DNA of 49,316 bases, taken from positions 1 through 49,316 of IMG/VR virus record IMGVR_UViG_3300036945_000699; one strand, 5' to 3'. Positions 8,731-16,798 of this stretch are shown here, in pieces. This stretch comes from a virus. The translations under genes and the position numbers were made by a program. Under the pieces are notes generated by a model. That model was not told the origin of the DNA and did no database searches. It saw nothing but the letters and a program-made list of their open reading frames with translations. Every line of letters begins with the position of its first letter. Within the stretch, counting starts at the first letter, position 1.

Positions 8731-10086
8731 ATGGCAAAGAAAGAAGCAGGCGCAAAGTCGTCTCAACAGAATGACTTTTTAGCTCCGCTACCTGCAGAAA
8801 ATGTCACTGCTACGGACGTTGGCACAAATAGGCCGTACAATGACGGTCAGTTGACTGTCACTTGGACTATAAATAGCCTGTCGCCTGCTGCTGTCAGCTA
8901 CACAGTTAAAGACTCTGGTGGCAATCAGCTAGGCACAGGATCGCTGCCTTCTCCAGTTAGCGGCGTATACTCGGTTCAAGTCTCTGGACTGTTGTCAGAT
9001 GTCACGTATACAGTAAGTGTAATCCTGACTAATGCATCAGGAGACTCCACTCCATCGGCTGCTTCAGCAGTTAAAGTTACCACGGTGCCACAGACTCCGG
9101 CTAAGCCAGTAGCCACCACTGTTGCTGCTGACTCAGACAACGTTACATGGGTTGCCCCGGCCTCCGGCGGTAAGCTTATAACACTGTACGAATGGGTCTG
9201 TGATGACGGCAAGGCAAACAACACCGCATTAACTTCTATATCTGTAGCCCAGGAAGGTGCTGGGCCTTCTACTAACGCTTATAAAGTTAGAGCAGTTAAC
9301 GCCAATGGCGTATCAGACTATTCAGTTTTCTCGGACTCGGTAGACACCCTACCTCCATTCTTCCCTCCGTTCTTCCCTCCATTCTTCCCTCCATTCTTCC
9401 CTCCGTTCTTCCCTCCGTTCTTCCCTCCGTTCTTCCCTCCATTCTTCCCTCCATTCTTCCCTCCGTTCTTCCCTCCGTTCTTCCCACCGTTCTTCCCGCC
9501 TAGATTCCCGTTCTTCCCTCCGTTCTTCCCACCGTTCTTCCCGCCTAGATTCCCGTTCTTCCCACCTAGCTTCCCGTTCTTCCCGCCTATTTTCCCTGCA
9601 CACCGTTGTATTGCAGAAGGCACATTGGTGGACACCCCTCGTGGAAAGATTCCAGTCGAGCAGCTGCAAGCTGGCGACATGGTTCTATCTGTGATAATTG
9701 ATGAACTATCCGCTGAGGACAACACCCCAGGCGAGTTCTCAATCGGTTCATCGCTAACCCTATCTGGTGCAAAGGCCGTAGAGACTCAGGTGACTGCAAT
9801 CCTTGAGACCATCAAGACTGCAATTGTCTACTTCAATGGCAACGATGCAGCTAAGTACTCTGCAGAGCAGCCTCTGTTCGTGAAGGTTGGAGACTCTTAC
9901 GAGGTTAGACTAGCTGGCAAGTTGGCCGTAGGCGACCACCTGATTAAGGTGGACGAGGACGGTACTTCATCAGAAGAGCTAATCACCGAGGTCACCACCC
10001 TAGACACACCTACCAAGGTGTACCAGATATCGTGTGACCCATACCACTGGTTTATTGCCGGTGGGTACCTATCTCACAATAAGTAA
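8731..10086 (+). CDS. Fibronectin III protein with FFPP repeat and C-terminal Hint domain
   Basis: Structural protein of 451 residues in three parts. Residues 20-205 hold two fibronectin type III-like domains (VTWTINSLSP, VTWVAPASGGKLITLYEW). Residues 208-290 are a proline/phenylalanine repeat with 17 FFPP units, 12 of them consecutive. Residues 293-451 form a Hint (intein/hedgehog-type) domain: Cys293 opens CIAEGTLVDTPRGKIPVEQL, and the end VYQISCDPYHWFIAGGYLSHNK matches the last block with His-Asn. In the middle block, AEQPLFV has Gln where most Hint domains have His. Such a domain normally cuts or splices the peptide bond before its first Cys. It is the last gene before a terminator. Confidence 0.88.
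   Translation: MAKKEAGAKSSQQNDFLAPLPAENVTATDVGTNRPYNDGQLTVTWTINSLSPAAVSYTVKDSGGNQLGTGSLPSPVSGVYSVQVSGLLSDVTYTVSVILTNASGDSTPSAASAVKVTTVPQTPAKPVATTVAADSDNVTWVAPASGGKLITLYEWVCDDGKANNTALTSISVAQEGAGPSTNAYKVRAVNANGVSDYSVFSDSVDTLPPFFPPFFPPFFPPFFPPFFPPFFPPFFPPFFPPFFPPFFPPFFPPFFPPRFPFFPPFFPPFFPPRFPFFPPSFPFFPPIFPAHRCIAEGTLVDTPRGKIPVEQLQAGDMVLSVIIDELSAEDNTPGEFSIGSSLTLSGAKAVETQVTAILETIKTAIVYFNGNDAAKYSAEQPLFVKVGDSYEVRLAGKLAVGDHLIKVDEDGTSSEELITEVTTLDTPTKVYQISCDPYHWFIAGGYLSHNK
9352..9594 (+). repeat. In-frame 12-bp tandem repeat encoding FFPP
   Basis: Units of the type TTCTTCCCTCC(A/G) repeat in frame. Positions 9361-9420 and 9421-9480 are identical 60-base blocks of five units each, showing a recent higher-order duplication. 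A second, longer unit with RFP instead of a full repeat occurs twice near 9500 and 9548. Reverse-strand reading frames rich in Arg and Glu here are artefacts of the repeat. Confidence 0.95.
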
Positions 10087-10091
10087 CAACT

Positions 10092-10129
10092 AAAAAAGTA
10101 GCCGCCCACCACCGGGCGGCTATTTTTTT
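10092..10129 (+). terminator. Intrinsic terminator after the first fibre block
   Basis: A 9-base-pair GC-rich stem (TAGCCGCCC/GGGCGGCTA) with loop ACCACC is followed by seven T residues and preceded by six A residues, so it could work in both directions. It separates the fibre block from the oxygenase operon. Confidence 0.92.
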
Positions 10130-10138
10130 ATACTAAGA

Positions 10139-10167
10139 TTGCAGTAGGCTATAGGATAGACTAAACA
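10139..10167 (+). promoter_or_regulatory. Possible promoter of the oxygenase operon
   Basis: Because a strong terminator lies just upstream, a promoter is expected in this gap. TTGCAG and TAAACA are separated by 17 bases. The -10 is weak, and the phrase GCAGTAGGCTATAGG also loosely resembles the element before the second fibre block (18878-18897). Confidence 0.3.
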
Positions 10168-10190
10168 ACCACTAAACCTAAAGGAAAACT

Positions 10191-10925
10191 ATGAACCACT
10201 GGTTTACGAAAGATCGTTCAGAGACAATCACAAACACCATGGGGGATAGGACTATCCACAGCGGTATTTCTGTCATAAACCCAGCTATGGGTATAAATAT
10301 CTATAGGGGAGCTATAACCAAGGAGACTGGGCAGAAGCACATCGACACCTTGGAGTCAAACCTAAACGGTCAAACTTCCTTCTCTTGGGCAGGGGCCCAG
10401 GTCACTAACTCTGATGAAGTGGATCTAGAGGCTAGAAATGCAAAAGATTTTAAGTTTAACTCTAAGGGACTAGGACCTAGAAACGAAGAGAATGAAAAAC
10501 TCTACGATATGCACGAGGAAGTTTTTCAGGCAGTTCGTGCTTGCGTGAATGACTACGGTAATTACTGGGGCGTAGGAATGAATTTCTACGAAGCATTTAA
10601 TTTCGTTAAGTACGAAGGCGCTGGAACTCACTTTAAAGTTCATGCTGACCACGGTCCAACTTACGTATGTACCGTCTCGGTAGTGGTCTACCTAAATGAC
10701 GACTATGAGGGTGGCGAAATAATTTTTCCTAGATTCAACCTAACCCACAAACCGCAGGCTGGCGACATTATTATCTTCCCATCGACGTATGTCTACGAGC
10801 ACTCATCTGAAGATATGATTTCTGGAACTAAGTACGCAGTTGTGATTATGACCGACTATAATGACAGAGACGACGTAAACCACCGAGTGCCGCAAACAAT
10901 CCAAGAATACGAACTTAAATACTAG
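10191..10925 (+). CDS. Fe(II)/2-oxoglutarate oxygenase, prolyl-4-hydroxylase-like (1 of 8)
   Basis: Member of the double-stranded beta-helix oxygenases, which use Fe(II), O2 and 2-oxoglutarate to hydroxylate a substrate. The catalytic core is in the C-terminal half: His151 and Asp153 (VHADHG), distal His204 (YEHSS) and Lys214 (SGTKY) for 2-oxoglutarate. The family motif YLNDDYEGGEIIFP and the block PQAGDIIIFPS lie between them. The N-terminal 100 residues differ from the other seven copies and may set substrate choice. All catalytic residues are present. It is the first gene of a 12-gene operon, with AAGGAAA before its ATG. The substrate is unknown; neighbouring fibre repeats are candidates. 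Confidence 0.88.
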   Translation: MNHWFTKDRSETITNTMGDRTIHSGISVINPAMGINIYRGAITKETGQKHIDTLESNLNGQTSFSWAGAQVTNSDEVDLEARNAKDFKFNSKGLGPRNEENEKLYDMHEEVFQAVRACVNDYGNYWGVGMNFYEAFNFVKYEGAGTHFKVHADHGPTYVCTVSVVVYLNDDYEGGEIIFPRFNLTHKPQAGDIIIFPSTYVYEHSSEDMISGTKYAVVIMTDYNDRDDVNHRVPQTIQEYELKY

Positions 10926-10936
10926 ATCGAGGAACA

Positions 10937-11707
10937 GTGTCAGAAGAATCCCTAAAGCCTTCGGAAGATTCTGCTGCAGAAGCAGAGCAGAAGAGTCAAG
11001 AAGAGCAAAAAAATATTCAAAATCGACTAGCAAACTGGTATCAAGTAGACGAGGTTACATGGAGCTCTGCTGAAGAAGTATCTCCTGGCAGCGGAATCTG
11101 GGTATATCACGACGTTCTTCCTGAAGATATGAATATCATTCAGAGAATAGAAGAAGTCATAGATAGCCCAGATAACGACTATGAGTACCAAGAAGCGATG
11201 GTTGGGTACTCCATGAAAATACCGGAGTATCGCGACTGCGTTGATTTTAAATACAAAGAGAACGATTTTGATCACGATCAAAGCGAGTGGGGCGACAAGC
11301 TAAGGCAGCTAGCTAGAGATACTAAATACCGTCAGTTGCAAGTAGTGAAGGACTACACTCGTCGCTACAACATCGGAGAGCTTCGTTACTGGGAAGCAAC
11401 TAACTACGTACGATATGGCGTAGGGCAGCACTTCCAGGAGCACCACGATCACGGCTACTCATATAACTGCGTAGTCTCTCTAGTAGCGTACCCAAATGAC
11501 GACTACGAGGGTGGGGAGCTTTTCTTTAGACTACAAAACATAAGTGCAAAAGCTCGCGCCGGCGATGTGTTTATTTTCCCATCTAACTTTATGTACCCTC
11601 ACAGGGCTATGCCGGTTAGGTCAGGGACTAAGTATTCAATGGTAACTATGCTCGACTACTCCGACAAATACCACAGCGCAGAATTCTTCAGGGATACAGA
11701 CAGCTAA
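10937..11707 (+). CDS. Fe(II)/2-oxoglutarate oxygenase, prolyl-4-hydroxylase-like (2 of 8)
   Basis: A 256-residue oxygenase of the same family. The metal ligands are His169 and Asp171 (EHHDHGYSY) and His222 (YPHRA); Lys232 (SGTKY) would bind 2-oxoglutarate. YPNDDYEGGELFF and ARAGDVFIFPS are the core strands. It begins at a GTG with an upstream GAGGAA. The N-terminal 30 residues are acidic and Gln-rich, without a predicted fold. It is closest to the first copy: both share a pattern of N-x-V-[KR]-Y before the first ligand and a trailing MLDYSD/MTDYND. The stop codon overlaps the next start by one base. Confidence 0.88.
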   Translation: MSEESLKPSEDSAAEAEQKSQEEQKNIQNRLANWYQVDEVTWSSAEEVSPGSGIWVYHDVLPEDMNIIQRIEEVIDSPDNDYEYQEAMVGYSMKIPEYRDCVDFKYKENDFDHDQSEWGDKLRQLARDTKYRQLQVVKDYTRRYNIGELRYWEATNYVRYGVGQHFQEHHDHGYSYNCVVSLVAYPNDDYEGGELFFRLQNISAKARAGDVFIFPSNFMYPHRAMPVRSGTKYSMVTMLDYSDKYHSAEFFRDTDS

Positions 11708-12453
11708 TGAAGCAGATCTCAGTACAGAAGCTATTTCCACCAGGTCAAAATGCTGACATATATCAGCTACCAGCACGTAGACCATGGATGGATGATACCG
11801 AAAATAAGCACGCGTACATGTGCTTCCCACTGAATATCACCAACCGCCTAGGCTGGGCAATCTCGTTCCCCGAGGACATTAGATTTATCTGGGATGGCAT
11901 AACAGATACAACGCCAGACCACATTACGATACTTGAAGGTGAAAAATTTTTAAGTAGGTCTAGGGGTAATGCAACTATCGGATTTCTCACTGGTCTAAAA
12001 TTTACGACCGACGAGAAAACAACAATGTTGGCGATGCCAGTGCCAAACCTATTTGTACGCGGGGCCCAGTGCTACACCACTTTGATGAGCACCTCTTTCT
12101 ACTTCCACATGCTGCCAATTGCTTGGAGGCTTACTGAACCGAATGTAGAGATATATATCCCTGCAGGGACACCAGTAGCAACTGTTATCCCAATCTCGCT
12201 TACTGACTTAGAAGAGAATTACGAGTTGACTATAAACGAAACGCCAGCATCCGCCGAGTACTGGGAAGAAGTGACTAAATATGGAGATGCCAACGAAATA
12301 AAAAGCGGTGTTGGCGACTGGTCAAAGATGTACAGAGAAGGAGTAGACTACACTGGTGCTCCTGTTGGCTCACACGAGACAAAATCTATAAAACTAAAAA
12401 CCGTCACATGCCCATTTACCGGTAACTCCTACGAGGTAGAGGACGTGGAGTAG
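11707..12453 (+). CDS. DUF6065 family protein
   Basis: A 248-residue protein that I recognise as DUF6065, a family of unknown function in bacteria and phages. The pattern is ARRPWMDDTENKHAYMCFPL, then NITNRLGWAISFPEDIRFIWDG, with VEIYIPAGTPVATVIPI near residue 155. The last 30 residues (HETKSIKLKTVTCPFTGNSY) are additional. No catalytic motif can be named. It is embedded in the oxygenase operon, overlapping the gene before it and directly abutting the next, so it probably acts in the same process. The following gene shares its IPAGTP block. Confidence 0.6.
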   Translation: MKQISVQKLFPPGQNADIYQLPARRPWMDDTENKHAYMCFPLNITNRLGWAISFPEDIRFIWDGITDTTPDHITILEGEKFLSRSRGNATIGFLTGLKFTTDEKTTMLAMPVPNLFVRGAQCYTTLMSTSFYFHMLPIAWRLTEPNVEIYIPAGTPVATVIPISLTDLEENYELTINETPASAEYWEEVTKYGDANEIKSGVGDWSKMYREGVDYTGAPVGSHETKSIKLKTVTCPFTGNSYEVEDVE

Positions 12454-13194
12454 GTGGAAACTAAAAAGATTAAATTTGTAATAAATAGACCATGGCTTAA
12501 TAGAGACAGCGACTCGGCCCCAAAGCCAGTAATCAAGACTATCCCTGACTGGTACAGAAACGGGGACAGGTTTGCCAAACATCCGATGACAGGGGAGTAT
12601 TGGAAGGATCCGCAAAATGGCGGAAAAATTCCAACATGGAAGTCATGCCCATCGGTGTACGACATCATGGGATCTGGTTACGTATATCGTACGCCCTGCG
12701 ACATAGAGTTTAAAGAAAACGTATACGGCCAAATAGAAGCAAAAGTATTAGACGAGAAGAATAAAGATTTTCTACAAGTCAGAATGCCTATGCCAGGATT
12801 TAAAGCACCAATGGGCTACCATGAAGTTCATTTTGCATGGTGGGCAGATTGGGCAGTGGAGCTCCCAGCGGGATACAGTGCACTGTACTCTCAGCCTTTC
12901 AATAGATTCGAGCTGCCGTTCATAACTACCAGTGGAATTATTGACAACGACAAGGTTCATCTACCTGGAACAATGCCATTTTTTGTGGCTAAAGGGTTTC
13001 AAGGCATCATCCCTGCAGGAACTCCATACGCTCAGATCATACCGTTCAAGCGAGAAAGCTGGGAATCCGAGATTGTAGACTCCATGAGCTATGACGATAT
13101 GGTCAAAAAGAACATGGAAAATAGTGAAAAATATAGAGTACCAGATGGCGGCGTATATCAAAGAGACGTCTGGGAACGACGCAAGTACGAATAA
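12454..13194 (+). CDS. DUF6065-related protein
   Basis: A 246-residue protein related to the preceding one in the second half: GFQGIIPAGTPYAQIIPFKRE parallels VEIYIPAGTPVATVIPI. Its N-terminal half opens with INRPWLNRDSD and PKPVIKTIPDWYRNG, and the middle is rich in aromatic residues (HFAWWADWAVELPAGYSALY, FNRFELPF). It starts at GTG directly after the preceding TAG, without a gap. The two genes are probably diverged tandem duplicates, or two subunits of one complex. The function is unknown; a cupin-like beta fold is possible but I see no metal-binding His pattern. Confidence 0.55.
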   Translation: METKKIKFVINRPWLNRDSDSAPKPVIKTIPDWYRNGDRFAKHPMTGEYWKDPQNGGKIPTWKSCPSVYDIMGSGYVYRTPCDIEFKENVYGQIEAKVLDEKNKDFLQVRMPMPGFKAPMGYHEVHFAWWADWAVELPAGYSALYSQPFNRFELPFITTSGIIDNDKVHLPGTMPFFVAKGFQGIIPAGTPYAQIIPFKRESWESEIVDSMSYDDMVKKNMENSEKYRVPDGGVYQRDVWERRKYE

Positions 13195-13208
13195 GGTAGG
13201 ATAAACTA

Positions 13209-13877
13209 GTGAATAAAGAATATGCAAATAACGACATTGTCCCCTATGCGTCAATCACTCCGTCAGGGTTTTTTGGTGATTCTCCGGACAATATTGTTGC
13301 AATAGAAGACTTTATGACGGATGAAGAGCTCACCTATTTAAACAATTTTGCAAAGAATAACGAACTTTGGGACGTAACGGAGACTCATTACAGCGACGAC
13401 GGAACTGTAATCTACGATTCAAACTACTGGGACCACCGAGTGGCCACTGCACCCCTCCTAAAAGAGGCCGACCCTAGAGTAGTAGAACTTATTTCAAATA
13501 TGCAAGCTCGACTAAAAGAGAGAGTAGACGAGTTCTTTAGCGTAGACGCCCACCCAACTAGTCCGGCAATTGTTAGATGGCTGCCAGGTCAGCGTCAGCA
13601 ACCTCACGCAGACAAGGAGCTCCACGAGGGTGACGGTAGAGGTAAGCCTAATGATTTTCCTTACTACGACATTTCAGGGCTTTTCTATCTGAACGATGAG
13701 TACGAGGGCGGAGAGCTCTATTTCCCTAACCAGGGAATCCAGTTCAAACCTAAGGCCGGAGCCGCGTATTTCTTCCCAGGGGATATGAATTATATCCATG
13801 GAGTCACAGAAATCAAGTCTGGAATTAGATACGTTTGTCCATTCTTTTGGACCGTCAAATCCCACAATTCAAAATAA
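13209..13877 (+). CDS. Fe(II)/2-oxoglutarate oxygenase, prolyl-4-hydroxylase-like (3 of 8)
   Basis: A 222-residue oxygenase. Ligands: His133 and Asp135 (PHADKE), distal His197 (IHGVT), and Arg207 (SGIRY) instead of the Lys seen in most other copies. LNDEYEGGELYFP and KPKAGAAYFFPG are the core motifs. The N-terminal half has the typical opening NIVAIEDFMTDEELTYLNNF of classical prolyl-4-hydroxylase-like phage proteins, so this copy is closer to the common family than copies 1 and 2. The start is GTG with AGGTAGGA upstream. Confidence 0.88.
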   Translation: MNKEYANNDIVPYASITPSGFFGDSPDNIVAIEDFMTDEELTYLNNFAKNNELWDVTETHYSDDGTVIYDSNYWDHRVATAPLLKEADPRVVELISNMQARLKERVDEFFSVDAHPTSPAIVRWLPGQRQQPHADKELHEGDGRGKPNDFPYYDISGLFYLNDEYEGGELYFPNQGIQFKPKAGAAYFFPGDMNYIHGVTEIKSGIRYVCPFFWTVKSHNSK

Positions 13878-13917
13878 CATATAGAATTAAACTAGACAAA
13901 GAGAGTTAGGGCATAAA

Positions 13918-14697
13918 TTGCATTTAGCAAAAAAGCTACACGAAGAAGTTTTCCTGTACGAAGATGTTTTCGCTGATCCTGACGGACTTATACGCCTAAT
14001 CGAAGAGCTAGACGAAGACGAAACCACTCACTCTGTAATCCCAGAATGGGGATTCTGGTTCTCAAACAGCCGCGATGGTCACAGCTTTGGCAGCAAAAAA
14101 GACTTTGCACCCGAAAGACTTTCGGAACTAGAATCATCTCGCAAGGCTGACGTGGAGAAGGTAGTCACTACCATTCAGAAAGCAATCCGCGATGTAGCCG
14201 AGGGGTACTATCGTGACCGTGGCCTAGAAGGCGAACCTAACATGTCACCATTCGCCGGTGTTATGAAGTATCGACCAGGCTGCGAGATGGGCGCACACTT
14301 TGATGCTCAGGCTGGCGACAGAACTTTAAAGTATTCGATTGTTCTCTATTTGAATGACAACTATGAAGGCGGAGAGATCTCTTTCATTGTCCGCCCTTAT
14401 GACTTAAGAAATCCAAAAAATTTCCACCTTCAGCCTATTCCAGATGCAGATGACGAGAGAAATGCAGAGCTTGTTGACTTTACCCTAAAACCTAAAGCCG
14501 CATCTGCTCTAATCTTCCCGTCTACTCACCCATTTAAGCACCAGGTCCACATAGTTAAAAGTGGAGATAAGTATATCTTCCCAGGTTTTGTCTTCAAGGA
14601 AGACTTTAACCCAGAGGACGATGACTCAAGACGAGAGTACAACGCTGGGTCGCTATACGAGACACCAGAAGAAGGAAAGTACTTAGACGAAGATTAG
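13918..14697 (+). CDS. Fe(II)/2-oxoglutarate oxygenase, prolyl-4-hydroxylase-like (4 of 8)
   Basis: A 259-residue oxygenase. Ligands: His127 and Asp129 (GAHFDAQAG), distal His208 (FKHQVH), Lys218 (SGDKY). YLNDNYEGGEISF is followed by an insertion of about 45 residues, longer than in most other copies, before KPKAASALIFPS. The start is TTG; the next in-frame candidates would delete the conserved opening VFLYEDVFADPDGLIRLIEE. A gap of 40 bases, the largest in the operon, precedes it, and its ACATATAGAATTAAACTAG could contain an internal promoter. Confidence 0.87.
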   Translation: MHLAKKLHEEVFLYEDVFADPDGLIRLIEELDEDETTHSVIPEWGFWFSNSRDGHSFGSKKDFAPERLSELESSRKADVEKVVTTIQKAIRDVAEGYYRDRGLEGEPNMSPFAGVMKYRPGCEMGAHFDAQAGDRTLKYSIVLYLNDNYEGGEISFIVRPYDLRNPKNFHLQPIPDADDERNAELVDFTLKPKAASALIFPSTHPFKHQVHIVKSGDKYIFPGFVFKEDFNPEDDDSRREYNAGSLYETPEEGKYLDED

Positions 14698-14700
14698 TCT

Positions 14701-15318
14701 ATGTATGAAGTTTTAGCCCCCGAGGTTCTTTATTTTCCGAGTTTTCTATCTGACCACGCCAAATTTATAGAAACTGTAAATGCAACGTCTGCTTGGTCTG
14801 AGTGGAAACCTAATGATCACTCCATTAGCGGGTTCTCCTACGGCACGTTAAAAACTTTTGGCACCCATGAGTACAGAGATATCGTAGAACCTCTAAACAA
14901 AAACAATGTCAGATACATAGTTAATACGGTAAAAAAAGTAAACCTAATTTGCGGCTACGAATACTTAAAGAGCCAAAATGCATCGCACGCAGAGATTGAT
15001 AACTTTAAAAAATCTGTACTTTTAGATAAAATAACTATTGGTATCAAAAAATATCGTGAAAATGGCCCAGCCCTGGGGCCGCATCCGGACACTGATCTAG
15101 ATAATCCTAGAGACGAATTCAGTATAACCTTTTACCCAAACGACGCATATGAAGGCGGAGAGTTGAACTTTCCGGATATTGGCGTATCAGTGAAGCCTAA
15201 AGCTGGCAGTGTGGTAGTATATCCATCGAAGCACATACACGAGTCCCTGCCAGTATCCTCTGGAGAGAAGTATGTGACTAACTATGTATATCTAGCAGCG
15301 GAGAAATTGTGGAAATAG
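14701..15318 (+). CDS. Fe(II)/2-oxoglutarate oxygenase, prolyl-4-hydroxylase-like (5 of 8)
   Basis: The shortest copy, with 205 residues. Ligands: His128 and Asp130 (GPHPDTD), distal His180 (IHESL), Lys190 (SGEKY). YPNDAYEGGELNFP and KPKAGSVVVYPS are the core strands. It opens with EVLYFPSFLSDHAKFIETVN, and its arrangement is closest to the next gene: both have a Trp-rich strand near residue 35, a long helix, and GPHxD at the metal site. It lies three bases after the preceding stop and overlaps the next gene by 10 bases. Confidence 0.87.
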   Translation: MYEVLAPEVLYFPSFLSDHAKFIETVNATSAWSEWKPNDHSISGFSYGTLKTFGTHEYRDIVEPLNKNNVRYIVNTVKKVNLICGYEYLKSQNASHAEIDNFKKSVLLDKITIGIKKYRENGPALGPHPDTDLDNPRDEFSITFYPNDAYEGGELNFPDIGVSVKPKAGSVVVYPSKHIHESLPVSSGEKYVTNYVYLAAEKLWK

Positions 15319-15965
15319 AATACAAGATACCGTATGAAAATGTAGTATATTTCCCGGGAATAGTCGACAACATTGACGACATCATCGAGGCAATAGAGAC
15401 GACAAATAGCCTTGCAATCTCCCCTTGGGAAGTCTGGTATGCAAGTAGCGACACCTCTGGATACGCATACGGCGAAGTTAAGTCCATGAGTAAGCAGCTG
15501 ATTAAAAACGAATCAGATCCAACTATTGTTGAAAAGTCTGAATACATAATTTCTACTCTGGTAGACGCCATGTCAACTGCAGCTCAGAAGTATTCTGAGA
15601 TATACAACATTGATCAAGCCCTTTTAGATTACGCATTATACGCATTGAACATGGACGGCACTAAGTACGGCATAAACAAGTACTACGAGCGCATGTACAT
15701 GGGGCCGCACGTTGACTGGAACGAGCAAAATTCAGACATCACATACACAATCGTGGTATATCTTAATGATGATTACGAGGGTGGCGAACTATTCTTCGTG
15801 GACCCGGAAATCAATGTAAAAATCAAACCTGAGAAGGGCAGCATCGTGATGTTCCCATCTACATTGCCCTACCTACACCAATCCTGCGACATTATTAATG
15901 GAAGAAAAATGCTTATAACGCATCACTGGAAAAATGATTCGCTAATAAAAAGAGACGAGTTTTAA
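15309..15965 (+). CDS. Fe(II)/2-oxoglutarate oxygenase, prolyl-4-hydroxylase-like (6 of 8)
   Basis: A 218-residue oxygenase. Ligands: His134 and Asp136 (GPHVDWN), distal His190 (YLHQS), Lys200 (NGRKM). VYLNDDYEGGELFF and KPEKGSIVMFPS are typical. The GTG start lies within the end of the preceding gene. It shares the general plan N-VVYFPGIV-...-SPWEVWYAS with copy 5, suggesting a tandem duplication that has diverged. The stop codon overlaps the start of the TauD-like gene by one base. Confidence 0.87.
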   Translation: MEIEYKIPYENVVYFPGIVDNIDDIIEAIETTNSLAISPWEVWYASSDTSGYAYGEVKSMSKQLIKNESDPTIVEKSEYIISTLVDAMSTAAQKYSEIYNIDQALLDYALYALNMDGTKYGINKYYERMYMGPHVDWNEQNSDITYTIVVYLNDDYEGGELFFVDPEINVKIKPEKGSIVMFPSTLPYLHQSCDIINGRKMLITHHWKNDSLIKRDEF

Positions 15966-16798
15966 TGGAAATTCCAGTACTCAACTTCAACAGTAAGTCA
16001 GAGCTATACTCCGACCTCGAAGCAGTGAAAGAGAAGTACATCTCTAGTGGAATCGTAGTGCTCAGGGGTCTACACTTCACCGAAGCTGAGCAAGGGGAGC
16101 TAACCCTATCTCTTGGTGATTTAATTGGATGGTTCCCTAACCACAGCAGCAGTGATATTGGACGAAAGTACACGGAAAGCCACGCCGGTAACCAGAATGT
16201 TGCTGGATCAAAAGGTGACCAGATCGTTCTAGATTGGCACATAGAGCACGTAGACTATGACCAGCAGTGCCCCCTAGTGGCAGGCCTTTGGAACATGTGG
16301 CACTTCAACTGCGCCCCGGGGACTGGTTTGACCTATTTCGTAGATACTACAGAAGTATTTAAGCTTTTAACCGAGGAAGAGCAGAACTTCCTCTTCTCTA
16401 GTGAAATTTCATGGGTCGATGCGTATGGTTTTGGCCCCCATCGAGGCATGGCAATAGTTCCTCACTGGTTGACCAATATTCCTACTATACGTATAGAAAT
16501 AACCAAGCACGTAAAAACAGAACTGGTAGCTATCGGCGGAGAGACCCCGGATGAGTCTCAACTTTCCGAGTTCAAGCGTATCTATACAAAGATTATCGAA
16601 CTCATAGAGACTAACCAAGACATACGAATGACTCACCAGTGGGAACACGGAGACATCGTAATCCCCGATTTATTTAAGCTAGCGCACGCAGTTACTGGTG
16701 GATTTGACCCTAAAGATCGGTCATTCACTGGACACTGGCTATTCTCCAAAGACCCAACCGCACTGACAGACGAGGAGCTCCCTTATGCCTGGAGATAA
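15965..16798 (+). CDS. TauD/TfdA-like Fe(II)/2-oxoglutarate dioxygenase
   Basis: A 277-residue protein from a different oxygenase branch, the TauD/TfdA family, whose members act on small molecules such as taurine, clavaminate precursors or amino acids. The metal site is His92 and Glu94 (DWHIEHVDYD) with distal His241 (LAHAVTGG); Arg252 (DPKDRSF) fits the 2-oxoglutarate-binding arginine. SSGIVVLRGLHFTEAEQ at the N-terminus and GDIVIPDLFKLAHA near the C-terminus are family blocks. It overlaps both neighbouring genes, so it is a true member of the operon. It may hydroxylate a free amino acid or a sugar precursor rather than a protein. Confidence 0.82.
   Translation: MEIPVLNFNSKSELYSDLEAVKEKYISSGIVVLRGLHFTEAEQGELTLSLGDLIGWFPNHSSSDIGRKYTESHAGNQNVAGSKGDQIVLDWHIEHVDYDQQCPLVAGLWNMWHFNCAPGTGLTYFVDTTEVFKLLTEEEQNFLFSSEISWVDAYGFGPHRGMAIVPHWLTNIPTIRIEITKHVKTELVAIGGETPDESQLSEFKRIYTKIIELIETNQDIRMTHQWEHGDIVIPDLFKLAHAVTGGFDPKDRSFTGHWLFSKDPTALTDEELPYAWR

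Noticed and set aside
9352-9594. CRISPR array
   Set aside because: Units are 12 bases, adjacent, in frame and without spacers; no cas gene of a CRISPR locus is near. The Cas4-like gene belongs to a recombination operon.
9296-9725. Minus-strand reading frames rich in Arg-Glu or Gly-Lys-Asn repeats
   Set aside because: They arise from the 12-base repeat read backwards. The plus-strand frame alone links recognised domains on both sides.
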